Below are positions 37,894 to 48,520 of a stretch of DNA of 64,000 bases, piece by piece; position 1 is the first letter of the stretch, and every line of letters starts with the position of its first letter. This stretch comes from Spraguea lophii (taxonomy: Eukaryota; Microsporidia; Spragueidae): contig LDOQ01000168.1 in NCBI GenBank assembly GCA_001887945.1, positions 17,000-80,999 of the forward strand, written 5' to 3'. A model generated the notes under the pieces. That model was not told the origin of the DNA. It saw only the letters and a program-made list of their open reading frames with translations, and made no database searches. A program made the position numbers and the translations under genes.

Positions 37894-39357
37894 ATGCATA
37901 AAAATGGTAATGAATATGTTGATAAAGATACCAATGGAAATAATAAAAATAATGATAATAGTTTTTCTAATATTAAATCCCAAGATAACCATATCCATAA
38001 TAATTTACATTGTAATGGTAATATTGGTAAAGATTGTAAAAATGATAACAATTTTTCTAATACGACTAACAGCAATAGAACAACGAATGATAATATTATT
38101 AATAAAAAATATACAACAGAGCAAAATAAAGATAAAATACAATATAATACAGATAATAATAAATACAAACAAATTACAGAAGAAAATTATAAAACCGATA
38201 TTAAAAATAATAATGAATCAGGTGATCTTAATACAAAATCTGATAAACAATTTTTAAAGGAAGAACAAACTGTAGATTTAGAAGAAAGAATAAAAAATAT
38301 AAATGTAAATGATAGAAAACTGATGAATCACAATGATATTAAGAATCAGAATAATAATGATATTATGAATGATAGTAAGAATATTAAAAATGATAAAAAA
38401 ACAATAAACAACAACGAACATAATATAATTAAAGAACCTATTGATATTAAAACACTTAAGAATAAAAAGAAAATAAAAATAATAAATAAAATAGAGATAA
38501 CAATAGAAAATAGAAATTGGAATATAAAAAAGAAGATCGAAAAAAGAAATATAAATATTTTATTTTCAGATAAAATAAATATAAAAGTAGAATGTAATAG
38601 ATGTACGTCTATGCATGATATAAATATTATTAAAAAAAATAAAGATAAAAATATCATTGAAAATATACAATGTAATAAATGTAAGAGTGTTATGAATATA
38701 ACATATACTCCATCGTTAGAAGATGAATATTTAGGAATGTTATTAATTTATAATTGTAAATTTATTATGTTTAATAGTATAGAATATAAATTTATGTGTA
38801 ATTGTGGTACATTCTATGAAGAAATAGATTATGATGAAAATAATGATAATGATAAAGATGATGAATGTAATTATTTTAAAAATATAAGAAGAGAATTGAA
38901 AGAGAGATGTTTTAATTGCAATGAAAATATAGGATTTAAAATAAAGAATATAAAATATATTATTAGTAGTAAAGATAATATTGTTTTAAAGGCTAATACA
39001 CCATTACCTAAGAATGGTACGTGTGTACATTATAAAAAATCTTATAGATGGTTTAGATTTCCTTGTTGTAATAAATTATATCCATGTGATGTATGTCATG
39101 ATGATAATAATAGTAAAAATCATTTATATTCTGTATCTAGTAATTGTGGATTGTGTGATGTAAAATATACAGGAAAGAGTTCTGGTTATATGGCTAATAT
39201 TATGGTATGTGGATTTTGTTCTTTAGAACAGAGTGTAAAGAAGGAATGTAAGTGTGGAATGAATATGAAAAAGAATACAATGTATTGGGAAGGTGGTAAG
39301 GGTATGAGGAATAAACAGAGTATGAGTAGGAAAGATAGTAAGAAATATAAAAAATAA
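37894..39357 (+). CDS. CHY-type zinc-finger protein
   Basis: The protein has 487 residues. The N-terminal 200 are Asn/Lys-rich and probably disordered. Further zinc-type pairs follow: CNRC and CNKC (about 230-268), then CNCG and CFNC (about 300-345). The C-terminal CHY domain starts at CVHYKKSYRWFRFPCC (about 381-396). It continues with YPCDVCHDDNNSKNH and CGLCDVKYTG, then CGFCSLEQ and CKCG (to about 460). CHY fingers occur in plant RING ligases and in fungal Hot13-type proteins. No RING domain follows here, so a stand-alone CHY protein is likely. Its partners are unknown. CCC abuts the ATG. Confidence 0.8.
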   Translation: MHKNGNEYVDKDTNGNNKNNDNSFSNIKSQDNHIHNNLHCNGNIGKDCKNDNNFSNTTNSNRTTNDNIINKKYTTEQNKDKIQYNTDNNKYKQITEENYKTDIKNNNESGDLNTKSDKQFLKEEQTVDLEERIKNINVNDRKLMNHNDIKNQNNNDIMNDSKNIKNDKKTINNNEHNIIKEPIDIKTLKNKKKIKIINKIEITIENRNWNIKKKIEKRNINILFSDKINIKVECNRCTSMHDINIIKKNKDKNIIENIQCNKCKSVMNITYTPSLEDEYLGMLLIYNCKFIMFNSIEYKFMCNCGTFYEEIDYDENNDNDKDDECNYFKNIRRELKERCFNCNENIGFKIKNIKYIISSKDNIVLKANTPLPKNGTCVHYKKSYRWFRFPCCNKLYPCDVCHDDNNSKNHLYSVSSNCGLCDVKYTGKSSGYMANIMVCGFCSLEQSVKKECKCGMNMKKNTMYWEGGKGMRNKQSMSRKDSKKYKK

Positions 39358-39566
39358 TAAATCATAATGTTTTAGAGAAATTTATAAATATTTAATATAT
39401 TGAGATTTATTTATTTATTCTATTTTCTATAAAAGAGATGGAAAAAATCTTTGTCTACACTTATTATTAATTTATTTACTTTTAATGAAAAATAATTGTA
39501 ATTTCCTGCTTTCAATCTACACAGGCAAAACTTTTTAACTCTCAGTTATTAAAATAATTGTTTTAT

Positions 39567-41174
39567 TTATTTTATTCTCTTTAAAATATTTATCAACTCT
39601 TTCATTGATATTAAAGATTTCTGGTAAAAAACTACTAACAGATCAAATAATTCCTTATTTTTATTTCTATCTTTTATAAAATTTAATATCAATCTACAAT
39701 TTATACTTAAGTCCTTATCTCGATTTTCAACAGAATAATATTTATTCACATCAAATTGAAATCCATTAGCACAAGAAAAATAATTTATTTCCATTCCTTT
39801 TTTATCACAATCAATATTACCAACATAAATATTATATTCTAACATATACCTATTCCATTCTTTCATTATTTTCAATTTAACCTCTGGCATATCTATTATT
39901 TCATCCATTCTTTTCTCATTTAGATAATATAACCATTGCATATTTACATCACCATCTAATATAAAATATTTTTTCTTTAATAAATTATCATTTGTATTCA
40001 AAATCTTATTCTTCTTTTTACTTTCTTTCTGATTCTTATCAAAACATTTATATTTCCTCGGAACCTTTAATTTACCTATAAAATAGAACATTTTATTCAT
40101 TGTTTCTACCAGATCATTAACATTTTTATTTATTTCATTTGTATTAGATTCTTCACTTATTATACTTCCAATATATTTATAAATTAATATATTTTCTATA
40201 ATTTCAGCTCTATAATTCATGTGTGTAAAATTTATATGAAATAACAAAAAATTAATATTTTTAAATTCTTTTAAGCAGAGTATACACTTGGTATTGAAAA
40301 TATAAAGATTACCATTAATTTTCATGTTGTTTATCTTTGTATTATCAACAGTATTTGAAGTATTTATAATATTATTATTACCGTTATTAGTTATTATATT
40401 GTTATTATCGTTCTTATTATTACTATTATCATTGATATTATTATTTATATTATATTTTTCTCTTTCATTGTCATTGGCATTATTATCGGATACTTTATGA
40501 TTTACATTATCATAATACCACACATAATGTAATGACTCTTTATTTATTTTCTGTTTATAATTTATTACTTTCAATTCCAAAAATAATGACGGTTCTTCTT
40601 CTATTTCTACAAATTCCCCATTTTTATTCTCATCATTAAAATTTACTCTATAAGCTTTTACTATTTTATCTCTTAAAATACACAGGTTGAATTTTATAGT
40701 ATAAAATCTTAATGTATTATCCGTGTATAATTCTATAAAAAGTTGTGTATCGAGGAAACAGTTATAATTAATTGTTCTTGTGTTCTTTATATCTTTAATA
40801 GTGTATGATGTTTTTATGCACGTTTTACATTTTTCTTTATTTTGTTTGCATAATATGCATAAATTAGTTATATATTTTTCTACTTCTATTTCATATTCAA
40901 TATTATTTATTCTATAAATATTTTCTTGAAAACCACGTATCTTCATATCTTTTACAGTGTAATTATCTTTTAAATGGATATGTGGTATAAAGTATATTGA
41001 ACATTCAGATAGATGATTTTTAGGATATGTTATTTCATTATTAATATGATATGGAATATTTTTAATTGAATTTTTTTTGAATAAATCATTTTCGTTGTTA
41101 TATTTGTTTTTTATGTTACGTAAAAGAAATGGTGGTGAATTTCCTAAACGATTTTCTATGTGATATTGTAACAT
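39567..41174 (-). CDS. SUZ12-like Polycomb (PRC2) subunit with VEFS box
   Basis: The protein has 535 residues from the CCC-supported start. The N-terminal half has strand-rich segments with two Cys pairs (CILC and CKTC, about 106-119). An Asn tract follows (230-285). A C2H2 zinc finger CILC...H...H lies at 297-318, at the place where SUZ12 has its single finger. The C-terminus (about 402-533) reads as a VEFS box: KKYF..D, then W...L...+MDEI.D (414-428), KIMKEWNRYM (436-445), Cys and Phe residues, a predicted helix with FIKD, and a final MKELINILKR. The order and spacing match SUZ12, EMF2 and VRN2. PRC2 trimethylates H3K27, and SUZ12 holds the EZH-type enzyme together with Nurf55/RbAp48. No EZH or EED gene is in this window. 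Confidence 0.65.
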   Translation of the reverse strand: MLQYHIENRLGNSPPFLLRNIKNKYNNENDLFKKNSIKNIPYHINNEITYPKNHLSECSIYFIPHIHLKDNYTVKDMKIRGFQENIYRINNIEYEIEVEKYITNLCILCKQNKEKCKTCIKTSYTIKDIKNTRTINYNCFLDTQLFIELYTDNTLRFYTIKFNLCILRDKIVKAYRVNFNDENKNGEFVEIEEEPSLFLELKVINYKQKINKESLHYVWYYDNVNHKVSDNNANDNEREKYNINNNINDNSNNKNDNNNIITNNGNNNIINTSNTVDNTKINNMKINGNLYIFNTKCILCLKEFKNINFLLFHINFTHMNYRAEIIENILIYKYIGSIISEESNTNEINKNVNDLVETMNKMFYFIGKLKVPRKYKCFDKNQKESKKKNKILNTNDNLLKKKYFILDGDVNMQWLYYLNEKRMDEIIDMPEVKLKIMKEWNRYMLEYNIYVGNIDCDKKGMEINYFSCANGFQFDVNKYYSVENRDKDLSINCRLILNFIKDRNKNKELFDLLVVFYQKSLISMKELINILKRIK

Positions 41175-41180
41175 TTTAAA

Positions 41181-41183
41181 GGG
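41181..41183 (-). promoter_or_regulatory. CCC start-proximal motif deciding the start at 41174
   Basis: On the minus strand CCC lies 6 bases before the ATG at 41174. An in-frame ATG further upstream (41195) adds seven residues and would put the CCC inside the coding region. Confidence 0.5.
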
Positions 41184-41392
41184 TTGTTTTATCATCAAAG
41201 AATTATATATATTTAAAAATAAATTTAAATTGTAAATATAATATTTTACAGTAATATTATAAATATAATTTTTTAAAGTAACATTACAAAAAATTTAAAT
41301 TTAAATATATTTTTAAATAACTTCTCTGATATGATAAACTAATTTTTATTGTCATTATTATATTTCATATATTATAATCTCATCGAAAATTA

Positions 41393-41472
41393 GTCACTGT
41401 GGCAGAGTGGTTATCGCGTTGGTCTGCTAAACCATCCCTTCGGGGTCGCGGGTTCGAATCCCGTCGGTGACG
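41393..41472 (+). tRNA. tRNA-Ser (anticodon GCT)
   Basis: The acceptor stem GTCACTG (41393-41399) pairs with CGGTGAC (41465-41471), with one G-T pair, and G41472 is the discriminator. The A box region is TGGCAGAGTGG. The anticodon loop CTGCTAA has anticodon GCT at 41426-41428. A short variable arm with TCCCTTCGGGG follows. The T arm GCGGGTTCGAATCCCGT carries the B box. The variable arm and the GTCAC..G start fit serine. It reads AGC/AGT codons. No intron is visible. Confidence 0.97.
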
Positions 41473-41474
41473 AC

Positions 41475-41482
41475 TTTTTTTT
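41475..41482 (+). terminator. Pol III terminator of tRNA-Ser
   Basis: A run of eight T residues starts two bases after the tRNA 3' end. Confidence 0.85.
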
Positions 41483-41506
41483 GTAATATTACTTTAAAAT
41501 ATTATA

Positions 41507-41662
41507 TTTATTTAAAGAATATTTCTATATTAAATTACACGTACAACCAATATATTTTATTTTTAACCTCTTCTATTAATTTTTTTATTTAAAGAATATT
41601 CTTATATAAATTACACATACAACCAATATATTTTATTTTTAACTCTCTTCTATTAATTTTAA
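41507..41662. repeat. Tandem duplication of about 78 bp reaching into the end of the next gene
   Basis: Copy 1 (about 41507-41584) and copy 2 (about 41586-41662) share 'ttaaagaatat', 'attacac.tacaaccaatat' and 'ttctattaattttt'. Copy 2 includes the stop codon and last codons of the minus-strand gene at 41639-43252, so copy 1 is a duplicated 3' end lying downstream of the gene. Confidence 0.75.
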
Positions 41663-43252
41663 AAGTCTTATTTTATCTCTATTTTCTTCATACAATCCAT
41701 TTACTATTTTGTATAATTCATCCTTCTTTAAACCGCTAATAAAATCTTCATCTTTATTTTCCAATTTAAATATTAACTCTTTTATATTCATATCTATAAT
41801 ATATACTATTTTTCTAACCTTACTCAAATTTTTTATATCATTCATACCACCACATTTTCTAAGTATAAATCTAAATATCACACTTAAAAACAAATATCTA
41901 TTCTTCATTTCATAATCTTCTAAAATAAATTTATATATTATATCATCTATTAACACTTCATAAAATTTCTTCTTAAATTTTACCTCTTCAACTTCTGGTA
42001 CCATAAACACTATTATTTCTAAATAAAAATTATATTTTTCCATTATATCCTTTTCTATATTAGTTCCATCACCATAATTAATTTCATTTATATATTCTAT
42101 CACTATCTTATCAAACATAACATCCTTTATTCCATCAATATCTTCTAAATAATTAATTATTTTTATATTCTCTTTATTACTATATTCTTCTATTTGTTTA
42201 AAATAACAATACAAATAACTTATATCTGAATAAGCAATTACTCTCTCATACAATGATAAATTCTTTATATTAAAAAATTTTATCACTATTTTTTTCAATG
42301 TAGATTTTATTTTTATACGTCTCTTACTTTCTATTTCATTTAATTTTACTATCAAAGAATAGAAGTATTTAAATTCTTTGCTTATGATTTTAGGTTTTAA
42401 ATCATTAATATTTTTATTACCTTTAAAACCATTATCCATTAAATCATCCTTAGATATATTTTCTATTCCATCATAATTTTTTCTACTAGAAATATTTATC
42501 ATCTCTTTTATAATCATATCAACGAGATATTCATTAGTATTATTATTATCTAAACTCAATGCTAATATATCTTTATACATTTTATCATCTATCTTATTAT
42601 CAAAATATCTTATCTTAAAATTTTCTATAAATATATTTTTAAATATTTTTATTCCATTTATTTCTTCTGTTGATAATATTTTCCCTTTAACTTTCTCTGT
42701 TCTCAATTTACAATCCTTGTTTATTATATCCGTATTATATAATATAAAGTATTTATTTATATCTTCTATTATTTTTACCTCATTTATTAATTTATCCATA
42801 TTATGATTTATAATATCTTCTATTATATTATCATTTATTACACCTTTAGGAATTATAATTATTTTTACATACTTTTTATCCATTTCCTTATAAAAATAAT
42901 CCAATGGATTTATACCATCATCATTTTTTATATTTAATTCTTCAGGAAGTAAATTTCTATCTTTTGTATATCTTATCATAACATTATAAATATCTTTAGA
43001 TTCTATTTTCTCACTATTATATACATTTTTCTCAAGTTTAGATTCTTCATGTTCTTTATATGTAATCTTTATTTCTTCTTTCAAAGATTCAATAGTATTT
43101 ATTAATTTTATTCTCTTTTTCTCAGAAGTTTTTATCTCCTGTAACAAATGATCATTTTTTAACTGAAGATAATTAAACTCATCTAATAAATATGGGAGTT
43201 CTTTACATTTTTTATAAAAATAAATTATGCCTTCTCTACTATTTATATTCAT
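41639..43252 (-). CDS. Hypothetical helical protein, perhaps a tethering factor
   Basis: The protein has 537 residues. The first 75 or so include a coiled coil (LQLKNDHLLQEIKTSEKKRIKL). The remainder is a long helical solenoid without catalytic motifs, signal peptide or membrane segment. The end (FISGLKKDELYKIVNGLYE, then a final basic-acidic helix) faintly resembles the C-termini of ZW10, Dsl1, RINT1 and Tip20 tethering proteins, which end in 'L...E....L+.ALF'. This is only a shape match. CCC (plus-strand GGG at 43257-43259) lies 4 bases before the ATG. Its 3' end is overlapped by a tandem duplication. Confidence 0.65.
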   Translation of the reverse strand: MNINSREGIIYFYKKCKELPYLLDEFNYLQLKNDHLLQEIKTSEKKRIKLINTIESLKEEIKITYKEHEESKLEKNVYNSEKIESKDIYNVMIRYTKDRNLLPEELNIKNDDGINPLDYFYKEMDKKYVKIIIIPKGVINDNIIEDIINHNMDKLINEVKIIEDINKYFILYNTDIINKDCKLRTEKVKGKILSTEEINGIKIFKNIFIENFKIRYFDNKIDDKMYKDILALSLDNNNTNEYLVDMIIKEMINISSRKNYDGIENISKDDLMDNGFKGNKNINDLKPKIISKEFKYFYSLIVKLNEIESKRRIKIKSTLKKIVIKFFNIKNLSLYERVIAYSDISYLYCYFKQIEEYSNKENIKIINYLEDIDGIKDVMFDKIVIEYINEINYGDGTNIEKDIMEKYNFYLEIIVFMVPEVEEVKFKKKFYEVLIDDIIYKFILEDYEMKNRYLFLSVIFRFILRKCGGMNDIKNLSKVRKIVYIIDMNIKELIFKLENKDEDFISGLKKDELYKIVNGLYEENRDKIRLLKLIEES

Positions 43253-44463
43253 TTATGGGTAAAGTTTGTTTGTTTATTTTGTTCATGTAAAAATAAAATA
43301 TTTTATAATTTTTATCAATGCATAAATATTCAATATAATGCTAAAATGTACATATTCAACTTTTAATTATATTTTAAGAAAAGATTTATTTTATAAATAA
43401 TATTTATAAAATAATTAAATATATTACATGAATCAAATTATAGAAATATCAATTAAATATTATTTTATGCTATATTTATAAAATACCTGAAGAAATTAAA
43501 TATCATATATTATATTCACTAAGCATAAAAATATTTTAATTAAATATATATAATATTTTATATTATTTGTAATATTTATACAGGATTTAGGTAATATTTA
43601 ATAATCTAATATAATTATATAATTGGTATGACATTGGTTATATTATATGTTTATTGTATTATTTAAATATATCTTGGATAAATAAGATATTAACTGCTAA
43701 TGATATGTTATCTTTCATTGAGATAGGAAACAAATATTAAATAATTATATTTTTAATAAAATATATTTGAATAAGTTTATAAAACTATAATGATGTCAAG
43801 ATCCATAATCTTACTGATATACCATTGGTTATCTAGAAAGAACATGATATAACAAATAATAATATATTTAATAATATAAATACCATTAAATATTAATTCA
43901 ATAAAATATTTATGATAGAATAATACTTTGTTTGATTTAATTATGAATATTTTATTATTTAGAATATTATGTTAATAATAATACGTTGCTTTGAATAAAG
44001 AAATAAATAATAAAATTATTAAAAATTTAATTTTTAAAACAATACCTTAAAACATCTTTCATTGGATATTTTTATATCCTGTAATAACCTTTATAATTTT
44101 AAACATCAATATTTTTTTACGTTTCATAAAGGTTTACACAATTTTTTTTTATTTTTTTGTTATGTATATTTTATATTTTTACTTTGAAGATTAATAGATT
44201 TATCCAGGATTTTATTTCAGAAAACACCTTTTTCCGTCTAATATTTCTCCTTCGACGTGTATTCATATTCAACAAATTTCTTTTCTGATATAGAATTTAT
44301 TATTTATAGTTTCTGTTTGTAATTAAGAATTGTCCACTTTTTTTCTTATTTCTCATTGTGAATAAATAATAATATTTTTAGAGTTTTATATAAAAAAATA
44401 TCGAAAAAATAAAAATAAATAATAGAAACTTTATTATATATCTTTTAATCTACATTTTTATAC
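43253..44463. other. Intergenic stretch of 1.2 kb
   Basis: A 31-codon minus-strand frame (begins MNTRRRRNIRRKK, near 44160-44260) is basic but too short to call. No RNA gene or clear copy of the known repeats is seen. Confidence 0.4.
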
Positions 44464-46338
44464 TTATTTCTTAGTATAATTTATATCAGATGGAATTAAC
44501 TCTACTCTCTGTGTTAATGGTCTATATCTTATTCCTAATTCTTTCATAGCCTCTGTTATAAATAACATAAAAAGAGTTCTTCTTTCTAAAAAGAATTCAT
44601 AATTCTGCCAATTTTTTATATATTGTATGTAAATCTTTATTATAAGCTTATTTCCATCATCTATTTTTTCAAGATTCAGCATAAATACATCAGTGAATAG
44701 ACGGTTATTTTCACGTAGCCAATATTTTATTTTCTTTTTCAATTGCATTAAAGTATCTACATCTGTGTTAACATCAACAGCAAAAGGATGTGATTCTGCC
44801 ATATTTCCACATCTTCTTACATTGGTTATCATTTTTTCTATAAGTTGAGAATTAGGAACTGTTACTAATACACCTTCAAAATTATAAAATACGGTAGAAA
44901 GTACATTAAGCTCTTTTACAATAAGATTTTCTACATTTCCTTCTAATTCGACAAAAATTCTGTCACCGATGTCAAAAGGATGAACACCAAATAAAAATAT
45001 TAATCCATTCATAAGATCGGTAGTTAAAGCTATCAGAACAAAATTTGTACCAAATATTGCAGAGAAAAATGCGGCAAGAGACGATGAAATATCAAAACGT
45101 ATTACAAGAAGAGAGAGGATAGATAATATAAATATTATGGCTGACGTTGATGTTTCTACTCTGTTTATGGCCCCATTTATTTGTAGAAGAGATTTTTTGA
45201 GAAATATCTTTTCATTGTAACTTCTTTCCAATAATGTATGTATTTCAGAATATTTTATAGCGCCTCGTGGCGGAATTCCAACAACCTCCATAATATCCGC
45301 ATAAGAATCGTATTCTTCAAAGAATACAGCAATATGACTATATTTATAAACATTTCTTTCTTCGAATTGTCTGCAAAGTCTTTTCGCTTTTCTCCTGATA
45401 AGGGTTTGAAATACAGTTTTATTCTTTAAAGGATCTTCTAAGCTTTGTGTTTCTCGAGCTGTTAAAATATTAAATTCCCGCATAATCATAATTCTATCTT
45501 TATCCGCTGTAGCAGGACCTGTAAGAATTTTTAATTTGTTATCAGATAATTGCTTTTTTCCGTTATTCATATCTTTAAGTTTGAAGAAAGAAATCCAATT
45601 TTTAGGATTAACACGTTCCCATGTAATGTGCTCATTAGAATCCACTATTTTCAACATCTTTATAACTAAAAAATCCAAGAGACATTTTCTAATTCTCTTG
45701 AGATAGGCTGAATAATTATATACAATTCTGATTATCTGAAAAGATATATTCTTTAAAGATATTAAAAAGAATACAAAAATCAACCATAAAATTATTTTTT
45801 GAAGCGTAAAACCTTCATCAACCAATCCAAGAATATATAATTCCCCATATTTTTTTGTTTGAATAAAGTAAAACAAAGTCAAAGCTAATATTGAAGATCC
45901 TGGCGAACTTAAAACAGTAATATACATACATAAATCTGCTAATTTCGAAGTAATGGATAAAATAATATTAGCCACGCCATAAAATAAAGCATCTACTACC
46001 ACATGCGTTGTCAAGCATATATAAATTATTATAATTAATTCTCTCACCGTTTGAACCTTCTCAGAATTAAGATAAGTATAATAAATATCTCTTTTAAATG
46101 AAATTGAAAACAATATCAGAAATATTGTTATTTCCAATATATATCTGAACTTAAATATACATAAAATAATTATTTGCATTCTTTCTTTCCAATCTATATT
46201 CACATCCACACTTTTATCGTCTACTTCACCAAATATAGATGCATCAGATTCTCCTTCACCCGATTGACTATCGTCCTTCTTATCTTTACAATCTCCAGAA
46301 CTTAAGTCACTATTTCTTCTCTTTGATTTAATAATCAT
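44464..46338 (-). CDS. Mechanosensitive ion channel, MscS family (fungal Msy type)
   Basis: The 624-residue membrane protein has a polar N-terminus (1-50) and about five or six transmembrane helices. The pore-side helix (about 415-440) is followed by the conserved FGVHPFDIGDRI (about 455-466) of the MscS beta domain, then LVTVPNSQLIEKMITNVRR (about 495-513), the other MscS core signature. The N-terminal helices and the IPPRGAIKYSEI linker fit the fungal and plant Msy/MSL type more than bacterial MscS. The EF-hand found in fungal Msy channels is not recognisable. It would release ions under membrane tension, for example during spore swelling. CCC lies 3 bases before the ATG. Confidence 0.9.
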   Translation of the reverse strand: MIIKSKRRNSDLSSGDCKDKKDDSQSGEGESDASIFGEVDDKSVDVNIDWKERMQIIILCIFKFRYILEITIFLILFSISFKRDIYYTYLNSEKVQTVRELIIIIYICLTTHVVVDALFYGVANIILSITSKLADLCMYITVLSSPGSSILALTLFYFIQTKKYGELYILGLVDEGFTLQKIILWLIFVFFLISLKNISFQIIRIVYNYSAYLKRIRKCLLDFLVIKMLKIVDSNEHITWERVNPKNWISFFKLKDMNNGKKQLSDNKLKILTGPATADKDRIMIMREFNILTARETQSLEDPLKNKTVFQTLIRRKAKRLCRQFEERNVYKYSHIAVFFEEYDSYADIMEVVGIPPRGAIKYSEIHTLLERSYNEKIFLKKSLLQINGAINRVETSTSAIIFILSILSLLVIRFDISSSLAAFFSAIFGTNFVLIALTTDLMNGLIFLFGVHPFDIGDRIFVELEGNVENLIVKELNVLSTVFYNFEGVLVTVPNSQLIEKMITNVRRCGNMAESHPFAVDVNTDVDTLMQLKKKIKYWLRENNRLFTDVFMLNLEKIDDGNKLIIKIYIQYIKNWQNYEFFLERRTLFMLFITEAMKELGIRYRPLTQRVELIPSDINYTKK

Positions 46339-47665
46339 AATGGGATAAATATTTTTTTTTAAAAGGAGAAGAACAAAATTATTTATTCATGCAATAATAT
46401 TTTATAAATTGATATTGTTGAATAAAATGATAATTCGATTAGATAAAAAAAATATTATTATCTTATAAATGAAAGATGAAAACAAATATAAAAAGCATAA
46501 AATAAAATAAAAATTAATTTAATATGAAAAATAATCTTTTCAGTAATATTTCGCTAACCAAAGATTTCACAACCATTAGTAAATTATTTTTTATTATAGA
46601 ATTATAATTTATTAGATGATATAAAATATGATGATATAGATACATAACTTGCAATGTTCCACCAGTTGTTCTTCGGCTAAAAATATTCGATAAACAACTT
46701 CTATTTATTTTCGTAACAATACTATTAACTCATTTTAAAGATTAAAAAGAAAACATAATGACATAATATAAATATTTTATATTTTTGAAGAACATAATAA
46801 GAAACATTGGAAATTATTGCAAAACATAGGCTATGTACAATACATCTATATTCCATATATATGATAGATACATGTTACTTGTTTATATAACAACTTGCTG
46901 AATTGTACAAATGAAAATGCATAAAGTGTAAAACAGCATAAAACAATTTATTTATTTGTAAAATTAAAATTTAACATATTTAAATATTAATGAAGATATG
47001 GTATCAGAATATCCAAAAAAATAAAAAAACATATTGTATTATAACCATTAAAAAACGGATAATAAGAATAAAATGCCAATTGAAATATAAAAAAGTATTA
47101 TCATCAACTTATGTAAGAGTTTATTCTTTAAGAGAAAATATAAAATAGACAAGAATAGAAAAGATACTGATATACAGCATAATAATAAATTACATAAAGC
47201 TAAGATAATTATAATGACCGACAAGAAAAGATCTAATAAAACAATTATAAAGAGTATTCTTAATATAAATCACACGATAATCATTTAACCATTGTATTTT
47301 GTTGATTTTGTAAATACAAATATACATACAAATACAATAATATATTAAACAATACATTCCCATGAAACATGATAGTTAATTGTTATATGAATATCTGATA
47401 TATTTTGTTATGATTTATAATAAGCTCTTAACCTTAAATATGATAAATTAAATAGATTCTAAATTATAATATTTATATCAATTTTTAGATTTCAAAAATG
47501 AATTATTGAAATAAGAAGCTCTTCAAACAATTACATTGATTCAAAGAGATAAAAATTAAATATGTCCCGAATAAAAAATATACTATCTAATATAACACAG
47601 ATAATTTATATAACACATACAGAATATATCTAATATAACATATATAATAAATTTAAATTCACCCT
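46339..47665. other. Intergenic stretch of 1.3 kb
   Basis: No gene, RNA or firm repeat is seen. The segment 47222-47310 has faint similarity to 52270-52380. Confidence 0.4.
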
Positions 47666-48019
47666 ATGAACAAATTTTCTATTTCTCTTAATAAAAATAT
47701 ATATGCAGATATCATACTCATAGAATATCCTAAATATAAATCTATTGAAGAAACAATAAAAAATAATAAAAATATAACATCTAATATAGATTATCATACC
47801 TTAGAATCTATAATTGATATAGATCCTAAATTTAAAAATAATATTTATTATACAGAATTTAAAATAAATTTGATAGAAGATTTATTGTATAAAAAAATGG
47901 AGAAAAAAGATTATATAGATGAAATAGATATATATTCAGATGAATGCAATTTTATAGAAGATATAATTAATTTCTTTAAAGATTACAATTATAAACTTAA
48001 AATAAACATAATAAAATAA
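47666..48019 (+). CDS. Small hypothetical protein
   Basis: The 117-residue protein has a strand-rich start (NKFSISLNKNIYADIILIEY) and a helix-rich second half with acidic Asp/Glu and Lys (YKKMEKKDYIDEIDIY), ending FFKDYNYKLKINIIK. No signal peptide, membrane helix or known motif is present. It is supported mainly by the CCC placed one base before the ATG and by non-repetitive composition. It lies alone between two long gaps. Confidence 0.55.
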   Translation: MNKFSISLNKNIYADIILIEYPKYKSIEETIKNNKNITSNIDYHTLESIIDIDPKFKNNIYYTEFKINLIEDLLYKKMEKKDYIDEIDIYSDECNFIEDIINFFKDYNYKLKINIIK

Positions 48020-48520
48020 TATTATATATTATACAGATTATATGATTTATTTAAATATATTTATTAGTAATAGATATAGGATATACAATTAGAATCAGGA
48101 TAAAAGATCTTAATAGATAATAGGAACCAATATTAATTAAATATTGTTTAATATATAAAACATGTATTTGATCGGTTACCGTATAAATATTTGGTGTTTA
48201 AGTTGATAATTTAAATAAAAGAAGCTTTTGAAAATAAAAATAATTTTATTCCTTTATATTTCATAGATATAGTCTGTCTGTTTCAAAGACAGTTAATAAA
48301 AGTATTTCAATTATATTTAATAAAAATACAAATAACAATGATTAAATTATACATATGAATTTATAATATTAAATATCTTTTAAAAATATGCTCAAAAACA
48401 ATTATCTTCTTTTTTACATGTTTCTGATAAAATGTTTACAAAAATTTTAAAATTATAATAAAGAAATAATAAATAATAAAACATATATTTAAACACATAT
48501 AATTATTTATTTATATATTT
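48020..48520. other. Intergenic stretch with one hairpin
   Basis: 48277-48296 contains the inverted repeat CTGTCTGtttCAAAGACAG-like (stem CTGTCT/AGACAG). Its role is unclear. No gene is seen. Confidence 0.4.

Noticed and set aside
44160..44260. A 31-codon Arg-rich minus-strand frame, considered as ribosomal protein eL41.
   Set aside because: The residue pattern does not fit eL41, and the second half is hydrophobic.
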